Source of the DNA: Marinirhabdus sp963799365
GTDB lineage: Bacteria > Bacteroidota > Bacteroidia > Flavobacteriales > Flavobacteriaceae
Assembly (NCBI GenBank): GCA_963799365.1
Contig: CAWCWV010000016.1
Coordinates: 124,001 to 188,000 of the forward strand
Reading direction: 5' to 3'
Length of the DNA stretch: 64,000 nucleotides
A program made the position numbers and the translations under genes. Of the stretch, positions 43,862 through 53,019 are shown piece by piece. A model generated the notes under the pieces. It saw only the letters and a list, made by a program, of their open reading frames with translations. It did not search any database and had not been told where the DNA came from. Position 1 is the first letter of the stretch. Every line of letters begins with the position of its first letter.

Positions 43862-43990
43862 ATGGACAAAAAGAAGAAAAAAGAAAAAGAACTTACAGAA
43901 AGTCTACATCCTGATACTCATAAAGGACCCCAAAAACCAGAGCATACCAATCAGTATGGCCATCAAGACAAAGCGACAAAGACACAGTAA
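43862..43990 (+). CDS. Tiny charged, predicted disordered protein (42 aa)
   Basis: ATG at 43862, 12 nt after the previous stop. The product begins MDKKKKKEKELTESLHP and contains several His and Gln; no hydrophobic segment. It has the same length as, and a similar opening and HP motif to, the 55837-55965 product (MDKDKSNYSDTQGKHP), suggesting relatedness. Probably the second gene of an operon with its neighbours. Confidence 0.55.
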   Translation: MDKKKKKEKELTESLHPDTHKGPQKPEHTNQYGHQDKATKTQ

Positions 43991-44009
43991 TTTCAGAAAA
44001 TTTGATGTT

Positions 44010-44252
44010 ATGAGCGATACAAAGAAACAAACTGATTTAAAACCTGTTATCACAAATAAAAAAGATAATCAAAAAGCAGGTTATGGCGGAAGAACAAAAC
44101 CTACCGAGAAAGATAGAGAATTGGACGAACCCAAGGAGCCAGATACGCACGACGACGGGGATAGACCAAAAAAATTTAAAAATGACAATCCCAATGACAG
44201 GGAGTTAGATGAAGAGACCGATGCTGGAGACGCTTCTAAAAAGGAGGCATAA
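44010..44252 (+). CDS. Small acidic disordered protein (80 aa)
   Basis: Start at the ATG at 44010 (MSDTKKQTDLKP); the longer frame overlaps the preceding gene. The product is dominated by Asp, Glu, Lys and Pro with a duplicated DRELDE motif (near residues 38 and 69), and is predicted disordered. It lies 19 nt downstream of the 42-residue gene and 22 nt upstream of the copper-protein gene, so it is probably part of the same transcript. No family recognised. Confidence 0.65.
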   Translation: MSDTKKQTDLKPVITNKKDNQKAGYGGRTKPTEKDRELDEPKEPDTHDDGDRPKKFKNDNPNDRELDEETDAGDASKKEA

Positions 44253-44274
44253 CTAAAAACTTAAACGAAAAGTA

Positions 44275-44598
44275 ATGAAAAAAGCAAATTTGATAACAGC
44301 CTTAGGAAGTTGTATTAACGCGTGTAACCATTGTGCCGACGCGTGTCTTGGAGAAGACAATGTAAAAATGATGGTAAGTTGTATCCGAACAGATCGTGTA
44401 TGCGCCGAAGTATGTAGTAGCCTGTCACAAATATTACATACTACTTATAGTAATGTAAATGGACTTATAGAATATTGTATCAGTGTTTGCGAAGATTGTA
44501 AAAACATTTGTAAACAACACGATCACCAGCACTGTCAAGATTGTGCCAAAGCATGTGATGACTGTATAAAAGCGTGTAAAGCTTATTTGGCAGCTTAA
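44275..44598 (+). CDS. Four-helix-bundle copper-binding protein (Csp/DUF326-like)
   Basis: 107 residues with 16 Cys (13, 17, 20, 24, 36, 43, 47, 68, 72, 75, 79, 87, 90, 94, 97, 101) spaced CxxxC/CxxC along four helices, plus His83, His85 and His86 in a loop. This is the pattern of copper storage proteins, which fill the bundle core with Cu(I)-thiolates. No signal peptide, so a cytosolic (Csp3-like) location. It lies within the cluster of tiny charged proteins and may buffer copper or other thiophilic metals under stress. Confidence 0.9.
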   Translation: MKKANLITALGSCINACNHCADACLGEDNVKMMVSCIRTDRVCAEVCSSLSQILHTTYSNVNGLIEYCISVCEDCKNICKQHDHQHCQDCAKACDDCIKACKAYLAA

Positions 44599-44619
44599 TT
44601 TAATTTAAAAATAACTACT

Positions 44620-44844
44620 ATGGAAAACGACAAAAGAGCACCTTTGCTTGATAAAGACAAAAAGAACGAACAAAATATTAAGAATCAGGATTATTCAGGG
44701 GAGCCTAACTCAAAACCAGATATACCTGAAGAGCCTACTAAAGAAAACCCAAAAAAAGTTCCGGAATCCAACGACCCCGCAGGGTATAGCGAAGATGGAA
44801 ACAAGAAAGAGTCTCCCTCAGGACAACGGGAACCAAAAAAATAG
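44620..44844 (+). CDS. Small charged disordered protein (74 aa)
   Basis: ATG at 44620, 21 nt after the copper-protein stop. Very rich in Lys, Asp, Glu, Pro and Asn (MENDKRAPLLDKDKKNEQNI, later EEPTKENPKKVPESNDP), with no Cys or Trp. The overlapping +1 frame at 44648 is a shadow. It is the last gene before the shared terminator at 44867. Confidence 0.65.
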   Translation: MENDKRAPLLDKDKKNEQNIKNQDYSGEPNSKPDIPEEPTKENPKKVPESNDPAGYSEDGNKKESPSGQREPKK

Positions 44845-44866
44845 TGTCAAGTACTATATTATAAAA

Positions 44867-44896
44867 AAAGCCGCTCCTATTTGGTAGCGGCTTTCA
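44867..44896. terminator. Bidirectional intrinsic terminator
   Basis: AAAGCCGCT (44867-44875) pairs with AGCGGCTTT (44886-44894) around a 10-nt loop, with A runs before and T residues after. It ends the tiny-protein cluster and the large nuclease gene. Confidence 0.88.
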
Positions 44897-44913
44897 ACTT
44901 AAATAATAAACAA

Positions 44914-47900
44914 TTACTTCTTCACAATTCGCTTAGTGATAACACCAAGTTCACCTTGAATAGTAATAAGGTATATTCCAGATGCAAGATCTGAAACGGT
45001 AAATTGCTTTTGAGAACCCATTCCTTTTAGATTAATGGTTTTTACCGTCTTTCCACTTACGTCTCGAATACTAGCGTTTTGTAGCGCATCACTCGTTTTG
45101 TTACTAAGTATAATAGACCCATTAGTTGGGTTAGGGTATAATAGGATTCCGTTTTCCAAGGTTACATCGTTCACACCTAAGGTAAGTTCTACAGTCACAT
45201 CAAACTCACAGTCTGCTTCGTTACCATCGGCATCTGTAGCGGTGATGGTTACGGTGGTAGTTCCTGCATCTAATAAGGTTCCAGCTGCAGGATCTTGTGT
45301 GGTAACTGTTACAGGATCTGTACAATTATCAACTACAGTAGCATCTCCTGTTGCAAAGTAATCTGGTACGGTATATTGAGTTTCTCCTGCATCTAACGTT
45401 ATGGTTTCGTCTGCTGGGCATGTAAGTAATGGTGCTTCTTCATCTGTTACAGTAATAGTGAAGGTACACATTACCTCATTTCCAGCATCGTCTGTTGCTG
45501 TAAATTGTATCGTGCTAACGCCTACTGGGAATTCACTTCCTGAAGTTAAACCAGCTGTTTGTGTAACAGAAGCAAGGTCTCCATTAGGGTCGGTTGCAGT
45601 TGCATCGGCAAAAGTTACTACGGCACTACATGCACCAGCATCGTTTGGCACAGCTATGTTTGCAGGGCAGGTAATTACGGGAGCAGCACTCAATTCAATA
45701 CCTACTAAAACAGGGTCGTGGTCTGAGGCTCTAAATGCACTTCCTTCATAAATAGGCAATGCGCTGGATTCTCTTTCAAACGATTGTTCAGTTGGGTCAA
45801 GAATGTCATCGTTATAATCAAACACGGCAATTTCGTCTGCATTTACATGCCAAACGGTAGTTCCTGTTACTTGAGTTGCCATATTTGTTGAAGCAAGCGC
45901 ATAATCTAAATATCCTAATTGTCCGTCAAACACATAGCTGTAAGCGTCTGGTCCTTGATAATCTTCAATTAAGTTGGTGTAATCATCGGTAGATCCAGCT
46001 GTATCATCGGCACCTATAAGGATGTTATCGATAGGGTCTTCATTTTTATACGAATTTAAATCTCCAATAATTAAGAAGTCATCATCCCCACTAGCGGTAG
46101 GGTCTGTTGCTAACCAATCTACTATCGCAGCAGCAGCTTCGGCTCTTGTAATATTACAGTTTCCTGCACCGTCATTTAAGTCTGGATCCCCATCGCCATC
46201 ACAAGAAGAACCTTTGGACTTTAAGTGATTTACCACAACGGTCAATACTTCGTCTGTAGAAATCTGTGTAAAGGATTGTGCAAGTGCAGGACGGTTTCTA
46301 TTATCATCGAAACGAGGATCTACGCTACTATCCAAAACTGCAAATGCACCTTCTAGGCTTACAGTTGCCGTATTGTATATAAAGGCAACAGCAATCTGGT
46401 CTGTACCAATAATGCCTGCATCCAAAGCAGCATAGGTGCTTGTACATTGGGTGTTAATACCATTGGTGCCATTTAATAAATCGTTTACTGCAGTAATACC
46501 ATTATTTTCTATTTCAATAAGGCCTACAATATCTGCATTTAAACCACAGATAGCAGCGGCAATCTTCTCGCGTTGTCTGTCTAATTCAGCAATAGAATTA
46601 GCACCTCTTTCATTTAGAGTAGTAAAATAGTTCAATACATTAAAACTAGCTACTTTTAAAGAACCGCCCACATCTTCTGGCATTGCAGTTCTTGGATTGA
46701 TGCTTGTAAAATCATACGAAAAAGCTTCATTTACAGGTCTAATTCTCCAGGCATCTGTACCACTTTGGCCTGCAAAAGACCAGTGCATAACTCCAGTTAA
46801 ATTAATAATCTGGTCACCACCACGAATAAAGTTGGTGTTACTTAGTCCTGGACGAGGCCAGAAATACGGCTCATCTGTTGGACCATTCACATTACTATTC
46901 TGTATGTTGTTATCGTCGTCTAAGATAATGCGTGTTGACTCTAACTGCGCCAGAAAAGCAGCATATCCTGCTACGTTTGGCTCATTCTCGTCTGTAAATT
47001 GCTGTGCTCTGTTATTCGCATTTAAAATAAGCTGTCCGTAACGTGCCAGTTCAAAATATTCGCTTACCACTAGATCTGTAGTAAAGGTAACGAGCATACT
47101 CTCTACACTTTCATAGGTAGCTTCCATATCGGTTCCTGCAGGAGCAGGTAAGGTTAAAGTAGCAGGCGTTGGTAATGGGTTTGCATTGCTGGTTACGCTT
47201 ACACTTCCTCCTGTAACATCTATTTGAGTAGTTCCGAAGAACTCCACCGCTGTTCCTGTTACTTCCACACGGTCTCCTACAGCTACAGCTGTTGGGCATG
47301 TTTCACAGAATACAAAGATCCCTTCCGAAGTCATCCCATCTGCATCTGCATCTGCATCTTCTTCCTGTAAAAAGAATCCACGTAACTGATCGTCTTCTTG
47401 ATAATCTCCAATAACAATTGCGTCTACGATGATGGTCGTATTTTCTAACGGACTTGTGCCTGTGGCTCCTTGTACTTCGCTAATAAGAACGGTAACAGGT
47501 GTTGCTGCGCCACAATCGTTCACTACACCAGCAGTGGCTGGAGAAGAACACCAGGTATTGCTTAAGTCTTCAGAAGTTTCATCATCACCATTCACTCCAT
47601 TTCCAGTACCTGAAAGTTCGGCACCTTCCATAAGGTCGTTTCTTTGAAAAGATTCTCCATTAGGATGCGACCCAGCAGCTACCAATTCCTGATTAGCGAT
47701 GGGGGTATCATTTGCATAGGTACTGGCAATCCCATCGGTATCTGGGCCATCTATGCTTATTCCAGTTTTGTCTACTGCTTCATCGGTATCTCCCCAAAGC
47801 ACGTAATCTAAGTCTGTTACTAAGTCGGTTTCGCCATCCCAGTAAAACAAGATAGCTACTTCGCCACCATTGGTTAAGCCACCTTGTCCGTTTATAGAAC

Positions 47901-49641
47901 CTGGTAAACCTTCTATCATATCTGGAATACCATCTGCTGTAGCACCATCTTCGAATAATTCGTAGGTAGGTGCCGTTCCGTAGGTTGTGGTATACCCTTC
48001 AGAACCCGAAATTGCTAGCGTTTGGTAGGCACCCGCAGCAATCGTAGCGCTATTCGGGAAGCGTGCTAAAAAGTCACCAAAGCCGCCACCACCGGCATCA
48101 GCTCCTGTTACAATATTGTAATAATATGCGCCACCACCTGCAAAAGTAGCATCGGTGATATATACATTGGTTAAGTCTACCGCTGTTGCATTCGGGTTGT
48201 ATATTTCAATAAACTCACCCGCAGTAGGGCTTACTGTTACTTCGGTAAGTAATAAAGGTAATACAGCAGTACCGCTTACTCCTGGCGAACCTACATCGCT
48301 TCCTGAGTTTCCGTTGGTAGCAATACTTGTATAACCTTCAAATAAAGGAGTGGCACCGCCATCTATGGAAAGCGCCCAGTTGGCTCCATTGTCATTATCT
48401 GCGGTAAGGTCGGTTAGGTAAATAGAAGCCGAGTTATCATCAACTGGCCAAGGTGTACTATCGTCAAAAGCAACATTATCTAATACGTTTACTTGTGTTA
48501 CGTTGTCGCCGGTGTATGAAGCAAAATCTTCCCAGATACCAACTGTGTCGCCACTGTTATTAAGAGACATAGCACTCCAGTTAGTTACTGCAATTAGGTT
48601 TACATTGCCCCAGGCAGCAGTAAAATCAGTTGCTGTAATATCATCGGCATTGTACAAGATAGCTGAAGTACCTGCAGCAATAGTTCCTGCAGTAATGTTT
48701 GCCGCTTCTTGTGCTACACCATTATTATCGTCTACAACATAGCCTGCAAGATCTATAGTAGTCCCTCCTGCGTTATATACTTCAAGATATTCCCAATCGT
48801 CTTCATCGCTATTTGGGTTGTACATAATTTCTGAAATTACCAGTTGCGAACTGGCAAATCCGTTGATGGTAATATTGTCTATTCCCATGGGTTCAGACCC
48901 ACTCGGACTCCCACTCCAACTTACACGAATGTTTACGGAAGCTGCTACCAACCCAACTAATAAGGTAGAGGTATAGGTGTCAAAATTTCCCGTAGCAGGA
49001 TCGCATTTATCCAGGAAGCCAATCGAAGTTGCACTACCGTCAATAAATAACTCCAAGGGATCGTTAAAGTCTGGAACCAAACCTCCGTCAAGTGCTCTAT
49101 AGGTTTTAGAAGCGCTTTCGTCTGTTGCAGCTCTAAAAATTTCCTGATATGCACCACCGTCTTCTGCGGCTTCAATTAAAAAACCATCGGTAGAACTGGC
49201 TTCAAAATCACCAATAGCACCTAAGTCCATTACAATAGAACTGAGTGTCGCTGTGCCCCAACCGCTAAAGGTCCAGGTAGCATTGTTTGTCGTTACACCA
49301 TCTGCATCATTCAGTGCAAAAAAGGCAGTCGTGTTTTGTCCTGCCAATCCAGAAGTGTCGCCGGGAAAATTACCGCCTGTTCTGGCGCCGCTAACATCTT
49401 CTACAGTATCATCGGCTACGTCAAAAGGCATTCCATTACCGCCTAATTGACCGTCTACACGGCCAAAGACGTCACCACCAGTAGCAGTGTTATAATCTGC
49501 TACATTTATTGTGGCGTTGAGGTTTACGGAGTTGCTGTCAAAATCTTCAAATCCTAAGGTAGTTTGGGCAAAAGCCTGCGACATGGTTAGGAGTAATGTG
49601 AGTACAAAGTACACGGGGAGTTGTTTTCTTTTCATTTTCAA
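44914..49641 (-). CDS. T9SS-secreted ExeM/NucH-type extracellular nuclease with lamin-tail and HYR domains
   Basis: 1575 residues. Signal peptide cleaved before QTT. Two lamin-tail domains (about 266-405, VISEIMYNPNSDEDDWEYLE; and from about 455, LLLTEVTVSPTAGEFIEIYNP), then an OB-like segment (LISEVQGATGTSPLEN). The endonuclease/exonuclease/phosphatase domain (about 1000-1320) shows VASFNVLNYF, IVGLIEIENNG, VVNHLKSKGSSC, IIGDLNSYKNEDP and RASDHDPVLVG, covering the catalytic Asn, Glu, Asp and His. Two HYR domains (ITCPANIAVP, LTCPADETIT) and a type A T9SS sorting domain (LYPNPTNGSI to KRIVKK) follow. Likely releases phosphate or nucleosides from extracellular DNA. Confidence 0.92.
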   Translation of the reverse strand: MKMKRKQLPVYFVLTLLLTMSQAFAQTTLGFEDFDSNSVNLNATINVADYNTATGGDVFGRVDGQLGGNGMPFDVADDTVEDVSGARTGGNFPGDTSGLAGQNTTAFFALNDADGVTTNNATWTFSGWGTATLSSIVMDLGAIGDFEASSTDGFLIEAAEDGGAYQEIFRAATDESASKTYRALDGGLVPDFNDPLELFIDGSATSIGFLDKCDPATGNFDTYTSTLLVGLVAASVNIRVSWSGSPSGSEPMGIDNITINGFASSQLVISEIMYNPNSDEDDWEYLEVYNAGGTTIDLAGYVVDDNNGVAQEAANITAGTIAAGTSAILYNADDITATDFTAAWGNVNLIAVTNWSAMSLNNSGDTVGIWEDFASYTGDNVTQVNVLDNVAFDDSTPWPVDDNSASIYLTDLTADNDNGANWALSIDGGATPLFEGYTSIATNGNSGSDVGSPGVSGTAVLPLLLTEVTVSPTAGEFIEIYNPNATAVDLTNVYITDATFAGGGAYYYNIVTGADAGGGGFGDFLARFPNSATIAAGAYQTLAISGSEGYTTTYGTAPTYELFEDGATADGIPDMIEGLPGSINGQGGLTNGGEVAILFYWDGETDLVTDLDYVLWGDTDEAVDKTGISIDGPDTDGIASTYANDTPIANQELVAAGSHPNGESFQRNDLMEGAELSGTGNGVNGDDETSEDLSNTWCSSPATAGVVNDCGAATPVTVLISEVQGATGTSPLENTTIIVDAIVIGDYQEDDQLRGFFLQEEDADADADGMTSEGIFVFCETCPTAVAVGDRVEVTGTAVEFFGTTQIDVTGGSVSVTSNANPLPTPATLTLPAPAGTDMEATYESVESMLVTFTTDLVVSEYFELARYGQLILNANNRAQQFTDENEPNVAGYAAFLAQLESTRIILDDDNNIQNSNVNGPTDEPYFWPRPGLSNTNFIRGGDQIINLTGVMHWSFAGQSGTDAWRIRPVNEAFSYDFTSINPRTAMPEDVGGSLKVASFNVLNYFTTLNERGANSIAELDRQREKIAAAICGLNADIVGLIEIENNGITAVNDLLNGTNGINTQCTSTYAALDAGIIGTDQIAVAFIYNTATVSLEGAFAVLDSSVDPRFDDNRNRPALAQSFTQISTDEVLTVVVNHLKSKGSSCDGDGDPDLNDGAGNCNITRAEAAAAIVDWLATDPTASGDDDFLIIGDLNSYKNEDPIDNILIGADDTAGSTDDYTNLIEDYQGPDAYSYVFDGQLGYLDYALASTNMATQVTGTTVWHVNADEIAVFDYNDDILDPTEQSFERESSALPIYEGSAFRASDHDPVLVGIELSAAPVITCPANIAVPNDAGACSAVVTFADATATDPNGDLASVTQTAGLTSGSEFPVGVSTIQFTATDDAGNEVMCTFTITVTDEEAPLLTCPADETITLDAGETQYTVPDYFATGDATVVDNCTDPVTVTTQDPAAGTLLDAGTTTVTITATDADGNEADCEFDVTVELTLGVNDVTLENGILLYPNPTNGSIILSNKTSDALQNASIRDVSGKTVKTINLKGMGSQKQFTVSDLASGIYLITIQGELGVITKRIVKK

Positions 49642-50007
49642 TTTTTTTATTTAATTCATTCTTAGTACATTACCAATAGCGGGACAGGTACTGTGTTTGC
49701 TGGCAAAACTATGGGTATTTTACTAAAATACCTTAGGCTTTTTAGAAGCTTAATGTAGGGTTAATAGTAGGGTTGTTTTGTTACTGGTTTCTTGTTTGTA
49801 AATCAATGTTTTGGAAACATGGGTATGTAGGAAAGAGCATGAAGAAAAAAGAAAATAGAGAAGAGTAGGTAGTGGGTGGTGATGTATTTTATACAAGAAT
49901 CACAGAAGGAATTATTTTTTGGAGAGAGGCTTTTAATAAGAACCTGCCCATCGTTGTTATATATTTTATAAAAATTGAAATGGGCAGGTTTAGTAATTTA
50001 GCGTATG
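49642..50007. other. Intergenic region with long-loop inverted repeat
   Basis: No gene seen. Near the 522-residue gene stop an 11-bp inverted repeat, AACCTGCCCAT (49941-49951) / ATGGGCAGGTT (49980-49990), with a 28-nt loop may act as its terminator. The part next to the nuclease start must contain that gene's promoter, which I cannot place. G-rich stretches at 49850-49885 resemble decayed tandem-repeat text. Confidence 0.45.
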
Positions 50008-51576
50008 TTATCTCCCAAAACGAATATAATGTGGGATTGTGATGTTTGAGCCTGAACCGTCTGTTCCAAGCGTATATCCTCCTGCGACCCATCTTGAGGC
50101 ATCTGTGCCAGATCTTCTAGCTGTGTTATAATCTCCCCAACGAGTTCCAGATCGAGTACTCAGGGTGGGGTAGTACACCACAAAATCGCCCCACACCCCT
50201 ACCGCGTGGTTTCCGTGGAATGTTCCTCCACCAAAACCTATGGATATCCCTAGCTCTCCAGTTCCAAATTCTCCAGTCACGTTTGTAGACAAAAAGGCAT
50301 CCTGAAACGCAAAATCAGGGTTCCAAATCTGGACTTGCTCTTTAAAGGAAAAGTCGGACGCACCAAGTCGTACCATTTGTACATGTGAGTTAGCAAACCC
50401 GCCTCCGCTACCCGCTTGCCAGGCAAACCACACATCGGAACCTTGCAATGCGTTTCCATAAATATAGGTTGTAATGCCGGTTTCCCACTGCATCCAATCT
50501 ACACCCCCAGGAGTAATTGAAGATTCTGAGCCACTGGGCCAACTATTTATGTTTATAGTTCTCCAATAATAGGAGTTATCTCCGTCTGGCCAGTTATAAA
50601 TTCGCATTTGACTGGTATTTTCGTGTCCAGCCCAGAATACCTGGTTATCTGGGTTTTGGGTAATATGGGAAAAGACAGCTTGGGTCCCTGCGGTATACCG
50701 GAAATTTACAGTGGTACGCTCTGCAAGTTCTTCAAGGGGGATTCGTACTACAACTCTTCCACCGTTAATCATACTGTTCCAGTAGAGTGATGTTGCCGTA
50801 GCGGTCATATCATTATAATCTAAACTGCCTCTTGAACTGAAAGTATTGCTGGAAAAATCCCAGTAGGTCCAGGAGGTCCCACCGGAGCTATTGACTACAT
50901 TTGGATTTTGCACTGCAATACGAATACGGTTATCTCTTGTGCCATCGGCATTTGTTGCAGACCTATATTGCATAAGCCATACAAAAAGATCAAACTGCGG
51001 AACATACAGAACCACCTGGTCACAACAAAGTCCGTTATCATCCTCTGGAAATAATGTAGTGGGGTTAATATAAGTAAAGGTATTCCCATCATCTTCAGAA
51101 TACGCCATCCAGGTATTCCCTGTCATAAGAACAGTTCCAGGAGCTTCGGCAACACTTACCTCTCCAAAACTAGCTATTCTGGGAAGGTCGTCATCTATGT
51201 CTTCAAATTCATCAAAATCTATAGATTGGGACACGCCCTCATCGTAGGCTTCCACCTTTATTTGTGGATTAAGAGGCTCCATGGTTCCTCGTTGGGGCCC
51301 TATGGGAACGGGAGGGTAAGAGTCATGACTTGAATTGGGCACATAGGTAGTGTCTGGCGTTACTGGCGGATAGGGAGCTCCTTCGGTACGGTTTGGCGTT
51401 ATTTTACCAGAGAAGGTATTGTTACTGAATTCGGGTCCCACCAAACCAATATCGTCACGATCAATTTTTTCTTCTTTATCGCATTGGCAAAGGAAGAGCC
51501 AAAGCAGCAATCCAATTAAAAAAATACATACGATAAGGATTAGGAATGCCAAGAATGGGTGTAGGTTACGTTTCAT
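50008..51576 (-). CDS. Membrane-anchored hypothetical protein with propeller-like ectodomain
   Basis: 522 residues. A single N-terminal anchor helix (FLAFLILIVCIFLIGLLLWL) is followed by Cys residues (LCQCDKEEK) and a Pro-rich linker to about 140. The rest is beta- and aromatic-rich, with turns such as AYSEDDGNTFTYI (Asp-box-like) near 160 and repeated W-containing strands (WAGHEN, VWFAWQAG, VGVWGDF), suggesting a sialidase-like propeller. No family assigned. The end lists GDYNTARRSGTDASRW, reminiscent of secreted propellers. Monocistronic. Confidence 0.7.
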   Translation of the reverse strand: MKRNLHPFLAFLILIVCIFLIGLLLWLFLCQCDKEEKIDRDDIGLVGPEFSNNTFSGKITPNRTEGAPYPPVTPDTTYVPNSSHDSYPPVPIGPQRGTMEPLNPQIKVEAYDEGVSQSIDFDEFEDIDDDLPRIASFGEVSVAEAPGTVLMTGNTWMAYSEDDGNTFTYINPTTLFPEDDNGLCCDQVVLYVPQFDLFVWLMQYRSATNADGTRDNRIRIAVQNPNVVNSSGGTSWTYWDFSSNTFSSRGSLDYNDMTATATSLYWNSMINGGRVVVRIPLEELAERTTVNFRYTAGTQAVFSHITQNPDNQVFWAGHENTSQMRIYNWPDGDNSYYWRTININSWPSGSESSITPGGVDWMQWETGITTYIYGNALQGSDVWFAWQAGSGGGFANSHVQMVRLGASDFSFKEQVQIWNPDFAFQDAFLSTNVTGEFGTGELGISIGFGGGTFHGNHAVGVWGDFVVYYPTLSTRSGTRWGDYNTARRSGTDASRWVAGGYTLGTDGSGSNITIPHYIRFGR

Positions 51577-52022
51577 ATTATTGGGTTTTATTAATTGATT
51601 CTGAAATTATTTGCTGAAATGAAATTCAGTGTGAACATCTAACACCTGATAAAGAGGTGTTGTAAATAGCTGTTTTTCATATCAATACCAAATATAAGAC
51701 TGGCTTGCTAAAAAAATGCTGGGTAACCACCCCCTTTTAGTGGGGTATTTACCTAGTTTTAGGTGTTTTAAATAATTTTTTAAAGGTGAAAAGAACAGAC
51801 TGTAATGTTTATTTCTGAAATCCTTGCCCCAAGCCTAATGGAAGTTTTTATGTATGTTGGTTATTCAGTTCATTTTTAATTTTTTGGTTTGGTGCAGTTT
51901 GGTATTTGATATCAATTTTTAAAATCCGTACCCCAAACCAAACCTCCAGTTTCCAGCCTTCAAGAGTCAATATTCCACAAAAATCCAGTATCTTTAACTT
52001 CTTTATACGTTATTTATTCTAT
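51577..52022. other. Divergent intergenic region with a strong interrupted dyad
   Basis: Holds the dyad GGTAA-N2-ACCCC-N8-GGGGT-N2-TTACC (51722-51753), ten paired bases interrupted by a symmetrical 2/2 mismatch, about 145 nt upstream of the minus gene. A -7-like TATCTTTA at 51989-51996 serves the plus-strand lipoprotein gene (ATG 52023). No gene seen. Confidence 0.5.
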
Positions 52023-52973
52023 ATGAAATTTTTTCCCCTAGTCGCTTTTTTATTTTTATTCTTATGCTCAAGTTGTAATGAAATTGACCCCAAAGGGGAA
52101 GCGGAGGTACGCGCCTTTGTAACCCGATGGAACGATAACCATACTCAGTTAAAAGCACCTTTCTTAACCCGCGACTATATGGATGTGGTGAACTACTACG
52201 GAAAAGAGCGTACCAGAACTGAGGTGCGACAGGATAAACTCGTGTTGTTTGAGCAGTTTCCAGACTATACACAACATATTGTTAATGAAGAGCTTACCAT
52301 CACCAAAGAAGGGGGTGCTTATTTGATAGTTTTTATTAAACACGTATCCTATAATGGGATAGAAGGGGAGTATGAATCCTTTTTATCACTCATCTTAAAA
52401 AACGGTGACTATAAAATAGTTCGCGAAGGCGTTGCGGAGGATGCTAAAAATCAGGATGCTGCTATTTTTCCCAAATACAGAGAAACTACTATCGCTAAAT
52501 CCAGAAACCGCCAACTGTTTGGCGATTTTAATGGCGACGCACTCTCAGATTATGTGTATGTTAATAGTCCAGAGCTGCTAAATGAACCTTTAAGAAATGC
52601 TCAAACAGATGCCAACAGTTTATGCAAAGGCGATTGTACCAGCGTTATTAACTTTAGTGCTCCAGACCTAAACCCAATCACTATAGAAAACGCCTATCAA
52701 TCGCAGTTAGAAAATTTAAAAGACCTTAATGGTGATGGGGCAGATGAGCTGGGTTTCTGGAATATAAAACCCACCCAGAAAAGCCTCTATATTTTTGATG
52801 CCACCAACAGCAAGTTACTTACCCAGCCTGTTACCATAAACACAGCTGTACACAAAAATTTATCGCTTATAGATGTCTTTAAAAAATCTGGCCCCAATAA
52901 AATCACGGTTACCCGTAGTGTGGAACGTAATGGGAAATGGATGTTGGAGAGCGAGGTCGTGGTGGTGGAGTGA
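52023..52973 (+). CDS. Hypothetical lipoprotein with EF/FG-GAP-like calcium loops
   Basis: 316 residues from the ATG at 52023 (MKFFPLVAFLF); the frame upstream covers the promoter. Lipobox CSSC. Residues of about 25-130 look like an NTF2-like or stress-adaptor domain (AFVTRWNDNHTQL, LKNGDYKIVREGVAED). Two Asp-rich loops, FGDFNGDALSDYVYV near 160 and DLNGDGADELGFW near 235, resemble FG-GAP calcium-binding loops. No known function. Regulation: TATCTTTA at 51989-51996. Confidence 0.72.
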   Translation: MKFFPLVAFLFLFLCSSCNEIDPKGEAEVRAFVTRWNDNHTQLKAPFLTRDYMDVVNYYGKERTRTEVRQDKLVLFEQFPDYTQHIVNEELTITKEGGAYLIVFIKHVSYNGIEGEYESFLSLILKNGDYKIVREGVAEDAKNQDAAIFPKYRETTIAKSRNRQLFGDFNGDALSDYVYVNSPELLNEPLRNAQTDANSLCKGDCTSVINFSAPDLNPITIENAYQSQLENLKDLNGDGADELGFWNIKPTQKSLYIFDATNSKLLTQPVTINTAVHKNLSLIDVFKKSGPNKITVTRSVERNGKWMLESEVVVVE

Positions 52974-53019
52974 CTCCCCTAAAATATACTTTTTAATACT
53001 TTTAATTTTGAGAGTCTTA

